A DNA stretch of 64,000 bases, taken from assembly GCF_002160325.1 (NCBI RefSeq), contig NZ_NFKJ01000001.1, forward strand, positions 124,001-188,000. The letters are read 5' to 3'. Below, in pieces: positions 27,460 to 37,491 of the stretch (positions within the stretch are counted from its first letter, which is position 1; each line of letters opens with the position of its first letter). The notes under the pieces are model-generated. The model was not told the origin of the DNA. It searched no databases and saw only the letters and a list, made by a program, of their open reading frames with translations. The DNA comes from Lachnoclostridium sp. An181 (GTDB lineage Bacteria > Bacillota > Clostridia > Lachnospirales > Lachnospiraceae). The translations under genes were made by a program, and so were the position numbers.

Positions 27460-28578
27460 CTACACAACTTCATTTAAAAAGGACGGGCCAAAGACAGAAA
27501 TTTTTGAAAGAACTTCCTCTCCTTTTTCCGTTATCTCTTTTTCGTCTATCTCTTCCACACAAAGATATCCTGTCACAACACTGAAAAATGTCTCCACACC
27601 CAGCATCTCCACTGGCTTTCTCTCAGCATCCCGCAGCTTTTTTGCATACAGACGTCCTTTCCTCCCCTCCAGAACATACACCCCTTCATTTTCCTCTATA
27701 AAGGAATCCCGAAACCATATCCTCGCACTGAAATCTTCCTTCACCCCAAGAAGATTTAAAAAACGCTCGAGGTTTACAATGCGTCCCATGATCATGGGGC
27801 GGCCATCTTTCTCCTCTTTTTGCATACCGATCACCCGGACCGTCTCCCCTTTTGGGATCAGATTTTTGAGTATCTCTTCACCGCCAGGGACATACAGTGG
27901 TTCCCGAAATTCCAGTTTGTTTTCTTTTGTATAGCAGAAAACTCCTCTTAACTCTCCACCATCCTTCACACAGTAAATCCCTCCGTTTTGAGATTTCTGC
28001 TCTTTTAACATGGTTTGATAATACTCCTCCGTGCGCTGTGCATAAACCCTATAATTCAGTTTCAGAATCTCTCCGGCAAATTTTGCCATCTCCTTGCACA
28101 TCGATGGATCCGCTTCCCAAATTTCCAGATTTTCTTCTGAATGATTTTGAAATTTCAAATCTTTTTGCGTCTGCTTATAAAAGAACCGGAATCCAAAGGG
28201 ATAATAGATTGCCTCTGCTGCCGGCATCAAAAAAGTAAATGGCACACTCTCTTTTTCCATGTCCAGCATGCTCTTTCCCAAGAGCCCCCTCATCAATCCT
28301 TTATGCCGATGTCCCGGCAGCGTTGCCACCGCGACAATATAGAAACTTTGTACCTTTTCGTCCCCCACCATGATCCAGTATGGGTTTAAGTGAAGCATCG
28401 CACAAAGTTGACCGTCCCTCTCGGCAGCATAAATGACATTGTTTTTTACTTTCTCATCATAATAATAATCCAAAAAAGCCTCTGTGTCCTCGATAAAAAC
28501 CGATTCCCACAGGGCTCTTGTCCTTGTGTGCTCTGATCTGTCTAATTTTCGGATTTTGTATTCTGAATTACCTGACAT
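27460..28578 (-). CDS. GNAT-family N-acetyltransferase (Eis-like)
   Basis: A 372-aa protein. Its N-terminal half is a GNAT domain ([23 protein letters not shown] is the acetyl-CoA loop), followed by a second acetyltransferase-like region. A C-terminal sterol-carrier-like domain of about 100 residues ends in [18 protein letters not shown]. This is the layout of Eis-type enzymes that acetylate lysines or aminoglycosides; the substrate here is unknown. I set the start at the ATG at 28578 because GGAGG lies 9 bp upstream. That start overlaps ispF by 37 bp. Confidence 0.85.
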   Translation of the reverse strand: MSGNSEYKIRKLDRSEHTRTRALWESVFIEDTEAFLDYYYDEKVKNNVIYAAERDGQLCAMLHLNPYWIMVGDEKVQSFYIVAVATLPGHRHKGLMRGLLGKSMLDMEKESVPFTFLMPAAEAIYYPFGFRFFYKQTQKDLKFQNHSEENLEIWEADPSMCKEMAKFAGEILKLNYRVYAQRTEEYYQTMLKEQKSQNGGIYCVKDGGELRGVFCYTKENKLEFREPLYVPGGEEILKNLIPKGETVRVIGMQKEEKDGRPMIMGRIVNLERFLNLLGVKEDFSARIWFRDSFIEENEGVYVLEGRKGRLYAKKLRDAERKPVEMLGVETFFSVVTGYLCVEEIDEKEITEKGEEVLSKISVFGPSFLNEVV

Positions 28579-29102
28579 CCTGCACAACCTCCGCATCCTG
28601 CACCAGGCGTTACATCATAGCTGAAATTTGTGATCTTCTCGAGCGCACAGACTGCGTGGGAGGAAATTCCCTCCCCGCTCCCAGTAAATCCAAGTCCTTC
28701 TTCTGTCGTCGCTTTGATGTTTACCTGCTCTTTCTCTATCTTCAACACATCCGCGATATTCTGTCTCATTGTTTCAATATAAGGGGCCATCTTTGGTTTC
28801 TGGGCGATGATCGTGGCGTCAATATTTTCAACCACATACAGATTTTCGTCCAACAACTCTCCCACACGCCGCAAAAGTTCCATGCTGGAAATATCCTTAA
28901 ACTCTCCCGCTGTATCCGGAAAATGTTTTCCAATATCGCCGAGAGCTGCCGCGCCAAGCAGTGCGTCCATCACCGCATGGACCAGAACATCTGCATCCGA
29001 GTGTCCAAGCAACCCCTTTTCATACGGTATCTCCACACCGCCTATGATAAGCCGGCGTCCTTCACTCAGTCTATGGACATCATATCCCATTCCTATTCGC
29101 AT
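28542..29102 (-). CDS. ispF: 2-C-methyl-D-erythritol 2,4-cyclodiphosphate synthase
   Basis: Fifth step of the MEP isoprenoid pathway. The metal ligands Asp8 and His10 (GYDVH) and His42 are present, with [18 protein letters not shown] and the late [16 protein letters not shown] loop. The catalytic core ends near residue 157, the normal length. This protein continues to 186 aa with a tail containing Cys170, Cys173 and Cys176 (GAGCGGCAGC). The tail is encoded partly in the overlap with the GNAT gene. Confidence 0.95.
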   Translation of the reverse strand: MRIGMGYDVHRLSEGRRLIIGGVEIPYEKGLLGHSDADVLVHAVMDALLGAAALGDIGKHFPDTAGEFKDISSMELLRRVGELLDENLYVVENIDATIIAQKPKMAPYIETMRQNIADVLKIEKEQVNIKATTEEGLGFTGSGEGISSHAVCALEKITNFSYDVTPGAGCGGCAGCQVIQNTKSEN

Positions 29103-29114
29103 ATCCTACTCCTT

Positions 29115-29513
29115 TTACTCTATGTTGTCCGCTGCTTTTTCTACGGACAATCCTTCATGCAAACTGTTCTCGCCAGAAAGAGCATTCTTTTCCTCCTCTG
29201 TTATCTGAACGAGTTTCGCTTTCTCCGCCAGGGAAAGTTTTCTCTCTTCAACTTCCACCGGTCCGCCTGCCTTTTCTTCCTCTTCCAGCTGCTTTGCAAG
29301 ATCTTCTTTTGCCCTTGCCCGCTCTGCTTTAATTCTTTTATAGCTGAAATATCCAAACACAACTCCAATAAGGATAAAAGCAATTCCACCTATTATGCCG
29401 ATGACCGGGTCTCCTTTGTCCGCGTCTTTTGTGGACATTAACAGCTGCACACCGACAAAAATCAAGTACAGGCACCCAAGCATTACGATGTTAGCTCTAA
29501 ATCTGCTGTTCAT
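29115..29513 (-). CDS. Membrane protein with charged helical tail, hypothetical
   Basis: A 132-aa protein. Two membrane segments (about 8-26 and 37-56) lead into a Lys/Glu-rich probable coiled coil (about 60-85) and an acidic tail. No family that I recognise. It is the first gene of the long ispF-sigH operon, 12 bp before ispF, with a promoter at 29541-29569 and CGGAGG before the ATG. Confidence 0.75.
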   Translation of the reverse strand: MNSRFRANIVMLGCLYLIFVGVQLLMSTKDADKGDPVIGIIGGIAFILIGVVFGYFSYKRIKAERARAKEDLAKQLEEEEKAGGPVEVEERKLSLAEKAKLVQITEEEKNALSGENSLHEGLSVEKAADNIE

Positions 29514-29540
29514 TCTTTTGCACCTCCGTAACTGTTTTTG

Positions 29541-29569
29541 ATTGTATCACAGCCCTTTTCTTTTTACAA
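29541..29569 (-). promoter_or_regulatory. Promoter of the ispF-cysS-sigH operon
   Basis: Minus strand TTGTAA (29569-29564), a 17-bp spacer and TACAAT (29546-29541), with a TG one base ahead of the -10. Confidence 0.65.
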
Positions 29570-29660
29570 GGCAAAACACTTTGAAGCAGCAAAACACCTT
29601 ATTGAGTCGTGTGTATCCGGAGAGCTTTTTCTTAATATAAGACTTCATTGAATAGCAAAA

Positions 29661-29684
29661 AGACATCGGCAACAACCGATGTCT
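29661..29684 (-). terminator. Terminator of the tRNA cluster
   Basis: AGACATCGG (29661-29669) pairs with CCGATGTCT (29676-29684). On the minus strand it is followed by TTTTTGCTA. It closes the tRNA operon. Confidence 0.85.
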
Positions 29685-29692
29685 CTGCAAAG

Positions 29693-29766
29693 TAGCGGGA
29701 ACTGGATTTGAACCAGCGACACTACGGGTATGAACCGTATGCTCTAGCCAACTGAGCTATCCCGCC
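29693..29766 (-). tRNA. tRNA-Met (CAT), copy 2 in transcript
   Basis: 74 nt. Acceptor GGCGGGA pairs with TCCCGCT (first pair G-U), anticodon loop TTCATAC, discriminator A. The first-pair G-U and overall sequence fit elongator tRNA-Met; an isoleucine tRNA with modified C34 is not fully excluded. No CCA encoded. Confidence 0.93.
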
Positions 29767-29782
29767 ATATTCTGTTTATCTA

Positions 29783-29855
29783 TGGGGCCAATAGGGCTCG
29801 AACCTATGACCCTCTGCTTGTAAGGCAGATGCTCTCCCAGCTGAGCTATGACCCC
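29783..29855 (-). tRNA. tRNA-Val (TAC), copy 2 in transcript
   Basis: 73 nt. Acceptor GGGGTCA opens the gene and the 3' side ends TGGCCCC plus A. The anticodon loop CTTACAA gives TAC. No CCA encoded. Confidence 0.94.
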
Positions 29856-29861
29856 ATATAG

Positions 29862-29935
29862 TAGCGGGAACTGGATTTGAACCAGCGACACTACGGGTAT
29901 GAACCGTATGCTCTAGCCAACTGAGCTATCCCGCC
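29862..29935 (-). tRNA. tRNA-Met (CAT), copy 1 in transcript
   Basis: Identical to the tRNA-Met at 29693-29766, shifted by 169 bp. Confidence 0.93.
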
Positions 29936-29951
29936 ATATTTTGTTTATCTA

Positions 29952-30024
29952 TGGGGCCAATAGGGCTCGAACCTATGACCCTCTGCTTGTAAGGCAGATG
30001 CTCTCCCAGCTGAGCTATGACCCC
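29952..30024 (-). tRNA. tRNA-Val (TAC), copy 1 in transcript
   Basis: Identical to the tRNA-Val at 29783-29855, shifted by 169 bp. It is the promoter-proximal gene of the cluster. Confidence 0.94.
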
Positions 30025-30058
30025 ATATTGCTGTTGCGCACTCGCAACTTGCTTTGTT

Positions 30059-30088
30059 ATTATACACTCATGTTTGTCCAAAAGTCAA
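30059..30088 (-). promoter_or_regulatory. tRNA cluster promoter
   Basis: Minus strand TTGACT (30088-30083), an 18-bp spacer and TATAAT (30064-30059). Confidence 0.85.
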
Positions 30089-30161
30089 CACTTTTTTTCA
30101 TTTTTTGTCTATTTTTTTCAAACAGTTGCAACAACGAGAAAATATCCGCCCAATTGCCCAG

Positions 30162-30198
30162 GAAAATCCGGGAGCCCAAAAGCTCCCGGGAAATTTTC
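30162..30198. terminator. gdhA terminator
   Basis: CCGGGAGC (30168-30175) pairs with GCTCCCGG (30182-30189), extended by GAAAAT/ATTTTC on the outside. T-rich on both flanks. Confidence 0.85.
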
Positions 30199-30210
30199 TT
30201 CTCTATAATC

Positions 30211-31575
<1,365 letters not shown>

Positions 31576-31587
31576 TTATACTTTAAC

Positions 31588-31616
31588 AATTTAAAGGATA
31601 TCTTTTCGTATGTCAA
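31588..31616 (-). promoter_or_regulatory. gdhA promoter
   Basis: Minus strand TTGACA (31616-31611), a 17-bp spacer and TAAATT (31593-31588). Confidence 0.75.
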
Positions 31617-31690
31617 GATTTTTTTGTAGTTTTTTCCATTGTTTTGAATTTTTTTTAATTCTTTGTTTCATTTATCCCTTTTTAAAGCAA

Positions 31691-31728
31691 AAAAATACTG
31701 CATTTTATTTCTAAAATGCAGTATTTTT
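31691..31728. terminator. Terminator after the beta-helix surface protein
   Basis: A 17-bp perfect stem, AAAAATACTGCATTTTA with its complement, closes over a 4-base TTTC loop, with A and T runs at the base. It works in both directions. Confidence 0.9.
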
Positions 31729-31749
31729 ATTTGAAACTTTCATTTTCAG

Positions 31750-34700
31750 CTATCTTTCTTTACTTTTTGCACAGTACGCCGCCAAGGCTGCGCACGCCAT
31801 CAAAGCTGTAAGGAGAAAGGCGGATGTCTCATCTCCTGTTTTTACACTTTTCACGATTGCGGAAGTGTTGGTCTTAGTCTCTGTTCTATGTACGGATTCC
31901 CCAATGTTTGCCGATGTTTTTTCCTCTGCCTTTTCTGTCTGTCCTTTGGCAAATTTCACAGCCGCTACACTTGCGCGCAGTTCGTCCGCTGCCACATCCA
32001 CTTCTTTTTGCTCCACTGTTTCATCCGCATAGACCAAAGCCGCAGCCGCATAGGCTTTCTGGAATCTTTCCGCAATATCTTTATCCACGCCTTCCGCCTT
32101 AAGCCCATTTGTTTCTTTTAAGAGCTCTTCCAAAGCAGTCTTGTCCGGCTTCAGTCTGAGCTCACTCATGGCTTTTACAAGTGCTTTCCATGCATTGTCC
32201 ACTTCTGCCTGCATAGCATTTCCATCTTTTGCTGTATGTTCCGCTGCTGTTAAAGCTGTACGGAATGCGTCTTTTCCTTCCTCCATATACCGCTCAAGTA
32301 CAATCTCTTTTGCAGCCGCAATGACTTTATCCAGCTCTGTCTTATCTCCCTGACAAAAAGACAGATACTGCATCACCTTGATCAGCTCCTGCCAGCTTTC
32401 ATCCACTGTTTTCTGTGTCACGGATGCCTCGTGCGCGTTTGCCTTCTCAAGGATAGCCTCTGCATTTTTTAATGCCTCCTCAAAGCGGATAACAACATCT
32501 GTGATAACATTCTGTGTATCTGCTTTTTTTGCAAGTTCGATCGCATACTCCAGCACATCTGTGGAAAGCTCTGTTTCCTGGTCTGGTTTTTCATGGAACA
32601 CTTTGAAACAGTCAATATTCATCGTGATTCCTGCGGAGGATGGATTTTTCTTCCCATTGTTTTCCACCCTGATCGTATGGGTTCCCTCTTCTTCAAACAC
32701 AATGGTATAGGCCCTCTTGTTGAAACTCTCCACTTCTGAATACTGGTCATCAACGCCAACCTGTTCTCCATCCACATAGATGTCCGCGGTTCCGGCTCCT
32801 TTTCCTGTCTTTGTGTAAAGAGAAATTGCCTTTCCGGTAAACGTATATTCCACATAGGAGCCTGCCTTTGAAAAATAGATATGTGCTCCTGCATGTCCCT
32901 GAGAATTTTCTCCTGAGGCCGTGGTATAATCCCCAACTTTTGTCACGGAATCATTTTCCGCCTCCACATATTCCACCATACACTCTTCTTCAGACGGTTC
33001 GTCATCAAAGTCCGGTTTTGGCTCATCCGGGCCTTCCACATCCGGCACTTTCTCCACAGCCTCGCCATTGTAAAGCCCTGCATTGGCCTTTCCTCCCGCC
33101 ACTGCCGGATTACCGAAGAAATCATTCTCCACACCGACAACCTGCGTATCCCCGATTCCAAATGCCGGAGAATCATACGTCAGTTTTACTCTTTCCTTTG
33201 CGTCCTCCAGGCTTTCTGTACCGTGAAGGTTTCCGGAAAGCCCTGCATCTTCCACGGAGACATTGTTGTTTCCGGAAGGTTCACTGGACGAATGTGCACC
33301 TGCAAAAACATTGTTTTTGAACACGGTCTTTGCGCCAACGATATAAGCGTCCTTTTTCGCACTCATTCCTTCATTCGGAAAATAAAAGATATTGTTTGCA
33401 AAAAGGATTTCATTTCCTTGATATACCGGGTGCACCACGTTTTCATTGATAAAAGTGTTGTTGTACACTTTTGCACTTTCAATTTTTGACGTGGCATCTT
33501 CCCCTACACATACAATGACAGCCTGATGTGCTGCATACCCTCTTGTGTCATTTACACTCAGATTATACCTGACCGTATTGTTCCGATTATAGGAATTGGT
33601 GCGCACATGGAGCATGATTCCTCCGCCTACATTGTTGTGTGAATAATTATATTGAATCACACCATTCTCCGTCATGTCATCCAGATTAAATGCCATGCCA
33701 TCCATGGTATTTCGTCCATTGCACACTTCATTGTACTGGAAAAGCATTCCGTCTGCCCTGTCACACCAAATTCCGCACCCGTACCCTGCGTAGGTCTGCT
33801 GGAATGTATCCACAAGGTTGTGCTCCACCAGCGCTCCAGATGTATAAAGCGGCACAATACCGGCTCTCTGCACATTTTTCACTTCATTTCCACGGATCAC
33901 AACATTTCTGTGACGGTACGCTTTGTCCGTAAGTTCTCCCCGGATATTTGTCGTGGTGATCCCATTTGCATGACAGTTTTCAATTTTGTTGTCTTCAATG
34001 ACAACACCGTCAAAAATCGTCGGCTCCTCGTCCAGAATGGCCCCGGCAGTTCCAAGACCGCCGGAAGTATCCCGTTTCGTATAACTCACCACATTGATCC
34101 CGCCCGTACGATGCGTGGTCCTTGCCCCATAGAACGTGGTCCCTCCATTTTCCGGAATAACATCCCAGATGGAATCCTGACCGTTATAGCCTCGGATATC
34201 GGCAATATCACAGTCTCTGATGTAGATGTGGTGGTACACACCACCGCCGGATGCCTCCACACGGATTCCGCTCCTCTCTTTGTCCTTGTTATCATCACTC
34301 CAGTTTTTCACCTTTAGATTGTTGATCTCCCAATATTCCTGGTTGTAAAGGTAAACTGCAGAGCCTTTCCCGCCGAAAGGACCGTCATCGTGCACAGACG
34401 GCGCATCAGAATATCTCCCATTGCCGTCGATCAAAGGCTTTTCGCCTTCTCCGTACATGTCAATGACGATCGGAGCCTCTGCATCTCCACTGCCCTTCGG
34501 ATAGAGCTGTCCCTCAAACTTGGAGCCTGCTTTGATCAGAATTTTATCTCCTGCTGCAAATTTGTATCCGTTGACGTCATCCAGGGAGTCAAATGCAGCC
34601 TCCTTAGAAAGTCCGTCTCCTCCCGGTTCTGCCTTCGAGTCAAGATAATACGTTGTATTTCCCGGAGATTCCTGATAATGGATTTCTTCTTTTTCAATGA

Positions 34701-35259
34701 TCTCAAAATAATCAAAGTTGAAATTGTTCTGCCCCCCCTGCTTTGTGGTCAAAACAAGAGTATGTTCTTCGTTCTCCTTGCTGATGTCCTCCGCCTCAAA
34801 TACTTTTTGCTTAAACTGTGCTGGCCCGGAAGTGTACTCACTGATGTCCCCATATGACTTTCCATCAATAGTCACAGAAAGGGTTCCCGCTCCGTTCCCC
34901 TTTTTTGTGTAAAAACGCACACCTGTCCCTGTAAACTTCAAAGTTACAGTTGCACCGATATTTGATGTCTTAATGTGCATACCTCCATCTGAAACCGGCT
35001 CCTTTTCTTTAACAAAATTTTTGCTCATATCACTTCCGAACGGAAGGCTTAACGTTACATACGTAAAATCCTCTGCCTGTACTTTTGTAACTGTCTCCTC
35101 AGCTTTTGCAGTAAAATCTGTCTTTGTTTCTCTTCCCACCTCCACGCTACTCTCTTTCGGAGCAGCCTGCACGTTTACCGGGAGAACACCCAAGCTCCCA
35201 GCAAGCATGCTCACAGATGCCAGCCCTGCGGCTGCTTTATACCATTTTCTCTTTTTCAT
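31750..35259 (-). CDS. Large secreted/wall-anchored beta-helix carbohydrate-active protein
   Basis: 1169 aa. Residues 1-32 form a signal peptide ending near NVQA. Residues about 58-188 and 764-888 are two similar beta-sandwich modules (shared pattern FTGxxxxxYTKxGxGAGT), probably carbohydrate-binding. Residues about 200-730 are a right-handed parallel beta-helix with repeated VVIRGNEVKNVQRAG-type coils, the pectate-lyase-like scaffold. About 903-1105 holds FIVAR-like helical repeats. The C-terminus has a KTGD motif (1140-1143), a hydrophobic stretch and a KSKER tail, like a non-LPXTG sortase signal. It probably acts on a plant or host polysaccharide at the cell surface; the substrate and enzyme class cannot be named. 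It follows the FUSC gene by 18 bp. Confidence 0.8.
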   Translation of the reverse strand: MKKRKWYKAAAGLASVSMLAGSLGVLPVNVQAAPKESSVEVGRETKTDFTAKAEETVTKVQAEDFTYVTLSLPFGSDMSKNFVKEKEPVSDGGMHIKTSNIGATVTLKFTGTGVRFYTKKGNGAGTLSVTIDGKSYGDISEYTSGPAQFKQKVFEAEDISKENEEHTLVLTTKQGGQNNFNFDYFEIIEKEEIHYQESPGNTTYYLDSKAEPGGDGLSKEAAFDSLDDVNGYKFAAGDKILIKAGSKFEGQLYPKGSGDAEAPIVIDMYGEGEKPLIDGNGRYSDAPSVHDDGPFGGKGSAVYLYNQEYWEINNLKVKNWSDDNKDKERSGIRVEASGGGVYHHIYIRDCDIADIRGYNGQDSIWDVIPENGGTTFYGARTTHRTGGINVVSYTKRDTSGGLGTAGAILDEEPTIFDGVVIEDNKIENCHANGITTTNIRGELTDKAYRHRNVVIRGNEVKNVQRAGIVPLYTSGALVEHNLVDTFQQTYAGYGCGIWCDRADGMLFQYNEVCNGRNTMDGMAFNLDDMTENGVIQYNYSHNNVGGGIMLHVRTNSYNRNNTVRYNLSVNDTRGYAAHQAVIVCVGEDATSKIESAKVYNNTFINENVVHPVYQGNEILFANNIFYFPNEGMSAKKDAYIVGAKTVFKNNVFAGAHSSSEPSGNNNVSVEDAGLSGNLHGTESLEDAKERVKLTYDSPAFGIGDTQVVGVENDFFGNPAVAGGKANAGLYNGEAVEKVPDVEGPDEPKPDFDDEPSEEECMVEYVEAENDSVTKVGDYTTASGENSQGHAGAHIYFSKAGSYVEYTFTGKAISLYTKTGKGAGTADIYVDGEQVGVDDQYSEVESFNKRAYTIVFEEEGTHTIRVENNGKKNPSSAGITMNIDCFKVFHEKPDQETELSTDVLEYAIELAKKADTQNVITDVVIRFEEALKNAEAILEKANAHEASVTQKTVDESWQELIKVMQYLSFCQGDKTELDKVIAAAKEIVLERYMEEGKDAFRTALTAAEHTAKDGNAMQAEVDNAWKALVKAMSELRLKPDKTALEELLKETNGLKAEGVDKDIAERFQKAYAAAALVYADETVEQKEVDVAADELRASVAAVKFAKGQTEKAEEKTSANIGESVHRTETKTNTSAIVKSVKTGDETSAFLLTALMACAALAAYCAKSKER

Positions 35260-35277
35260 TTCTTTCCTATTCCTCCT

Positions 35278-37260
35278 TCAATTGTTTTTGACCTTCTGTT
35301 TCTTTCTGATTTTCTGCTCCTGCAGAACCATCTGATATACCACGGAGATCGTATGGGAATATTTTTTCAAAAGAAACGACAAATGGCGCTCCCCTTTGAT
35401 CTCATGTTGGAACGGCCTGAACTCAAACTCTTCCACCTCTTTTGCCTTTTCCTTTCTGACCCCATTTTCCGCTGTCTGAAGTACATAATCCAGAATACAG
35501 ATGTCATGTTCCAAAACTTTTCTGTTTTCCTCCTCCACCTCCTCACTTGTGATAAATAAAAGAATCTGCTCAGCGCTGCTTTGCATTTCCCAGAACACAG
35601 ACATCATATTCTTGTAAAATTCTTGGATATCCTGTTCTTTTTGCTTTTCCAGATACTGCTCCATCTGTTGATATATAAGATAAAAATGTGACAGAGCATC
35701 ACATGTAAAGCCATAACTGATCTGTGTGTACAGAGCCCTCTTCATGATACGCAGATATCTGTGCTGCACATAAAACATTTGCATGACATTTCTTTGAAAA
35801 ATTCCCTTTTCGCTTGTCCGGAAAATAAACCGGTTGACAACAAAAACAAGCATAACTGCCACAAGCACAAACCCAAATCTCAATTCCACCGCAAGTGTCA
35901 TCTGCAGGGAGATTGACGCCAGGATCAGTCCAAAACAGGTGGCGCACAACGCCTGCTGCCAGGTCCCCGGAACAGAATAATACAGGAAAAAGGAAAACAC
36001 CGAGCCAACGGCTAAATGCCCTGCAACAGACGGCACAAACGGCATTGCCAGGGATACAAAGATACACCCAAGCATTGTGCCCAAAAATCTTGTTTTCAGT
36101 CTTTGACTGCTGTCCTCATACATTGGACGCAGCAAAAGAAACGCATTCAATGCAAGCCAGTATGCATGTTCTACCCCGGACAGCATGTTAAACAGCAGCG
36201 TACCGGCAAGTATGATGGAAAGCCTAGCAGCAAATCGGAACTCGAATGCATCCAGTTTCAGGCAGGAAAGGACACGGTGCAAAGGTCTGCGGTGTTTCGG
36301 CAGTCTCCACTCCTCCCCTTTGACACTGTCCATATTGCCTTCATACTTCAAAATCAAAAGAAACATGGAGCCAATCCTTACGACAACTGCCGTATTCTTA
36401 TCCTCCTTATCGCTGATGCCTCTTAAAAAACCCGTCATTTTATCCTGAAGCGAAAAGGAATGCCCTTCCTTTGCAAAACGCTCCAGTATATCCGCTGTCA
36501 TCAAGAGTTCCTCTTTTGCGCAATCCAAAAACATTCCCTTTTCCATCTCCGCTGTATAGTAGAGAACTCTCTGAAAAAACAGTGCATAAAAGTAGTTGAG
36601 TTTTCCCTTTTTCGTTACCCGGTAGTTCATTCCATGACTGTGATAAGCGTTAATGTAAAGCTGTTTTTGGATTTCAAATAATTCCTGTCTCTTTGTCCCG
36701 TCAAGCCCACCGCCCGAAATCTGACGGAACAAATCTGCCACAAGGAGCAGCCCCTTTTTTAGGTTTTCTTCCTCCCCATCATCCTTTTTCCCATAAGTTC
36801 CAGCCAGAAGCACTGCCAGCAGCAAGACCATCCCATATGCCACAGAGCCAATGTAGGTGCCAAATGCACTCCACGGCACCGGACGCAGCTGCAGAAACAA
36901 AAAGCCCATCCCGCTCGCAAAATACCCAAGCTGTTCAAACTGTGAGGACTGCAGAAACACAAGCAGAAACGGCACAAGTATATTAAAAACAATGCAAAAA
37001 GCAATATGGTGGCACGCAAGAAATGCCAGAACACTTAAGCCCGCCTGCTGCACAAATAACGCGCACAAGCTTTTCGGCGTCTGCTTTTGTTTCCTCTTTG
37101 TCTGAAACAAAACAGTAATAAAAGATGCAGACATCGTATACTCTGGTCCGAACAATATCCATGTAGAATAAAAAAGAACCAGAAAGAATAATGCTGCAGC
37201 CGTTGCGTTTCTGATTCTTGTTCTTCTCTGTCTCCAAAAATCACAGATTTGAATTTTCAT
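35278..37260 (-). CDS. FUSC-family membrane protein
   Basis: A 660-aa protein with two blocks of four to six membrane helices (about 17-150 and 345-470), each followed by a cytoplasmic helical region. This is the duplicated layout of the fusaric acid resistance/aromatic acid exporter group. The motif LLFNMLSGVEHAYWLALNAF in the second block, followed by RLKTRFLGTMLGC, is characteristic. The substrate is unknown. A promoter lies at 37295-37323, and the beta-helix gene follows on the same strand. Confidence 0.82.
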   Translation of the reverse strand: MKIQICDFWRQRRTRIRNATAAALFFLVLFYSTWILFGPEYTMSASFITVLFQTKRKQKQTPKSLCALFVQQAGLSVLAFLACHHIAFCIVFNILVPFLLVFLQSSQFEQLGYFASGMGFLFLQLRPVPWSAFGTYIGSVAYGMVLLLAVLLAGTYGKKDDGEEENLKKGLLLVADLFRQISGGGLDGTKRQELFEIQKQLYINAYHSHGMNYRVTKKGKLNYFYALFFQRVLYYTAEMEKGMFLDCAKEELLMTADILERFAKEGHSFSLQDKMTGFLRGISDKEDKNTAVVVRIGSMFLLILKYEGNMDSVKGEEWRLPKHRRPLHRVLSCLKLDAFEFRFAARLSIILAGTLLFNMLSGVEHAYWLALNAFLLLRPMYEDSSQRLKTRFLGTMLGCIFVSLAMPFVPSVAGHLAVGSVFSFFLYYSVPGTWQQALCATCFGLILASISLQMTLAVELRFGFVLVAVMLVFVVNRFIFRTSEKGIFQRNVMQMFYVQHRYLRIMKRALYTQISYGFTCDALSHFYLIYQQMEQYLEKQKEQDIQEFYKNMMSVFWEMQSSAEQILLFITSEEVEEENRKVLEHDICILDYVLQTAENGVRKEKAKEVEEFEFRPFQHEIKGERHLSFLLKKYSHTISVVYQMVLQEQKIRKKQKVKNN

Positions 37261-37294
37261 CCAATATCCTCTTTTCTCTCATTTGTATAATCCC

Positions 37295-37323
37295 AGTATA
37301 CCACTGTGTCATGCCCAAGACAA
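37295..37323 (-). promoter_or_regulatory. Promoter of the FUSC gene
   Basis: Minus strand TTGTCT (37323-37318), a 17-bp spacer and TATACT (37300-37295), about 35 bp before the start. Confidence 0.65.
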
Positions 37324-37439
37324 ACCCCTCTTTGTAGAGCATAACGGTTAAATGCCTTATTGCGGTGTGTGCATTCTGTCCGGAGGGCTTTTATGCTATA
37401 TGGGAGACATAAGGACTTTCATATAGAAAAAGAAAAACA

Positions 37440-37472
37440 GGAAGAGTCCACTGTCTGCACAGTGACTCTTCC
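37440..37472. terminator. purL terminator
   Basis: GGAAGAGTC(C)ACTGT pairs with ACAGTGACTCTTCC with one bulge around a CTGC loop. On the minus strand TGTTTTTCTTTTTC follows. Confidence 0.85.
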
Positions 37473-37491
37473 TGGCTCATCATGTCTTTCT

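Larger units (their letters stand above)
29693..30030 (-). repeat. 169-bp tandem duplication of tRNA-Met/tRNA-Val
   Basis: The unit 29693-29861 is repeated at 29862-30030, both containing one tRNA-Met and one tRNA-Val. The only difference I see within the unit is C versus T in the spacer between the tRNAs (near 29772 and 29941). This indicates a recent duplication or gene conversion. Confidence 0.9.

Noticed and set aside
29693-30030. CRISPR-like repeat array
   Set aside because: The repeats are the duplicated tRNA genes; no short direct repeats with unique spacers were found anywhere in the window.
37261-37491. Possible small gene or regulatory RNA between the FUSC gene and purL
   Set aside because: Only the FUSC promoter and the purL terminator can be supported; the open frames there have no ribosome site.
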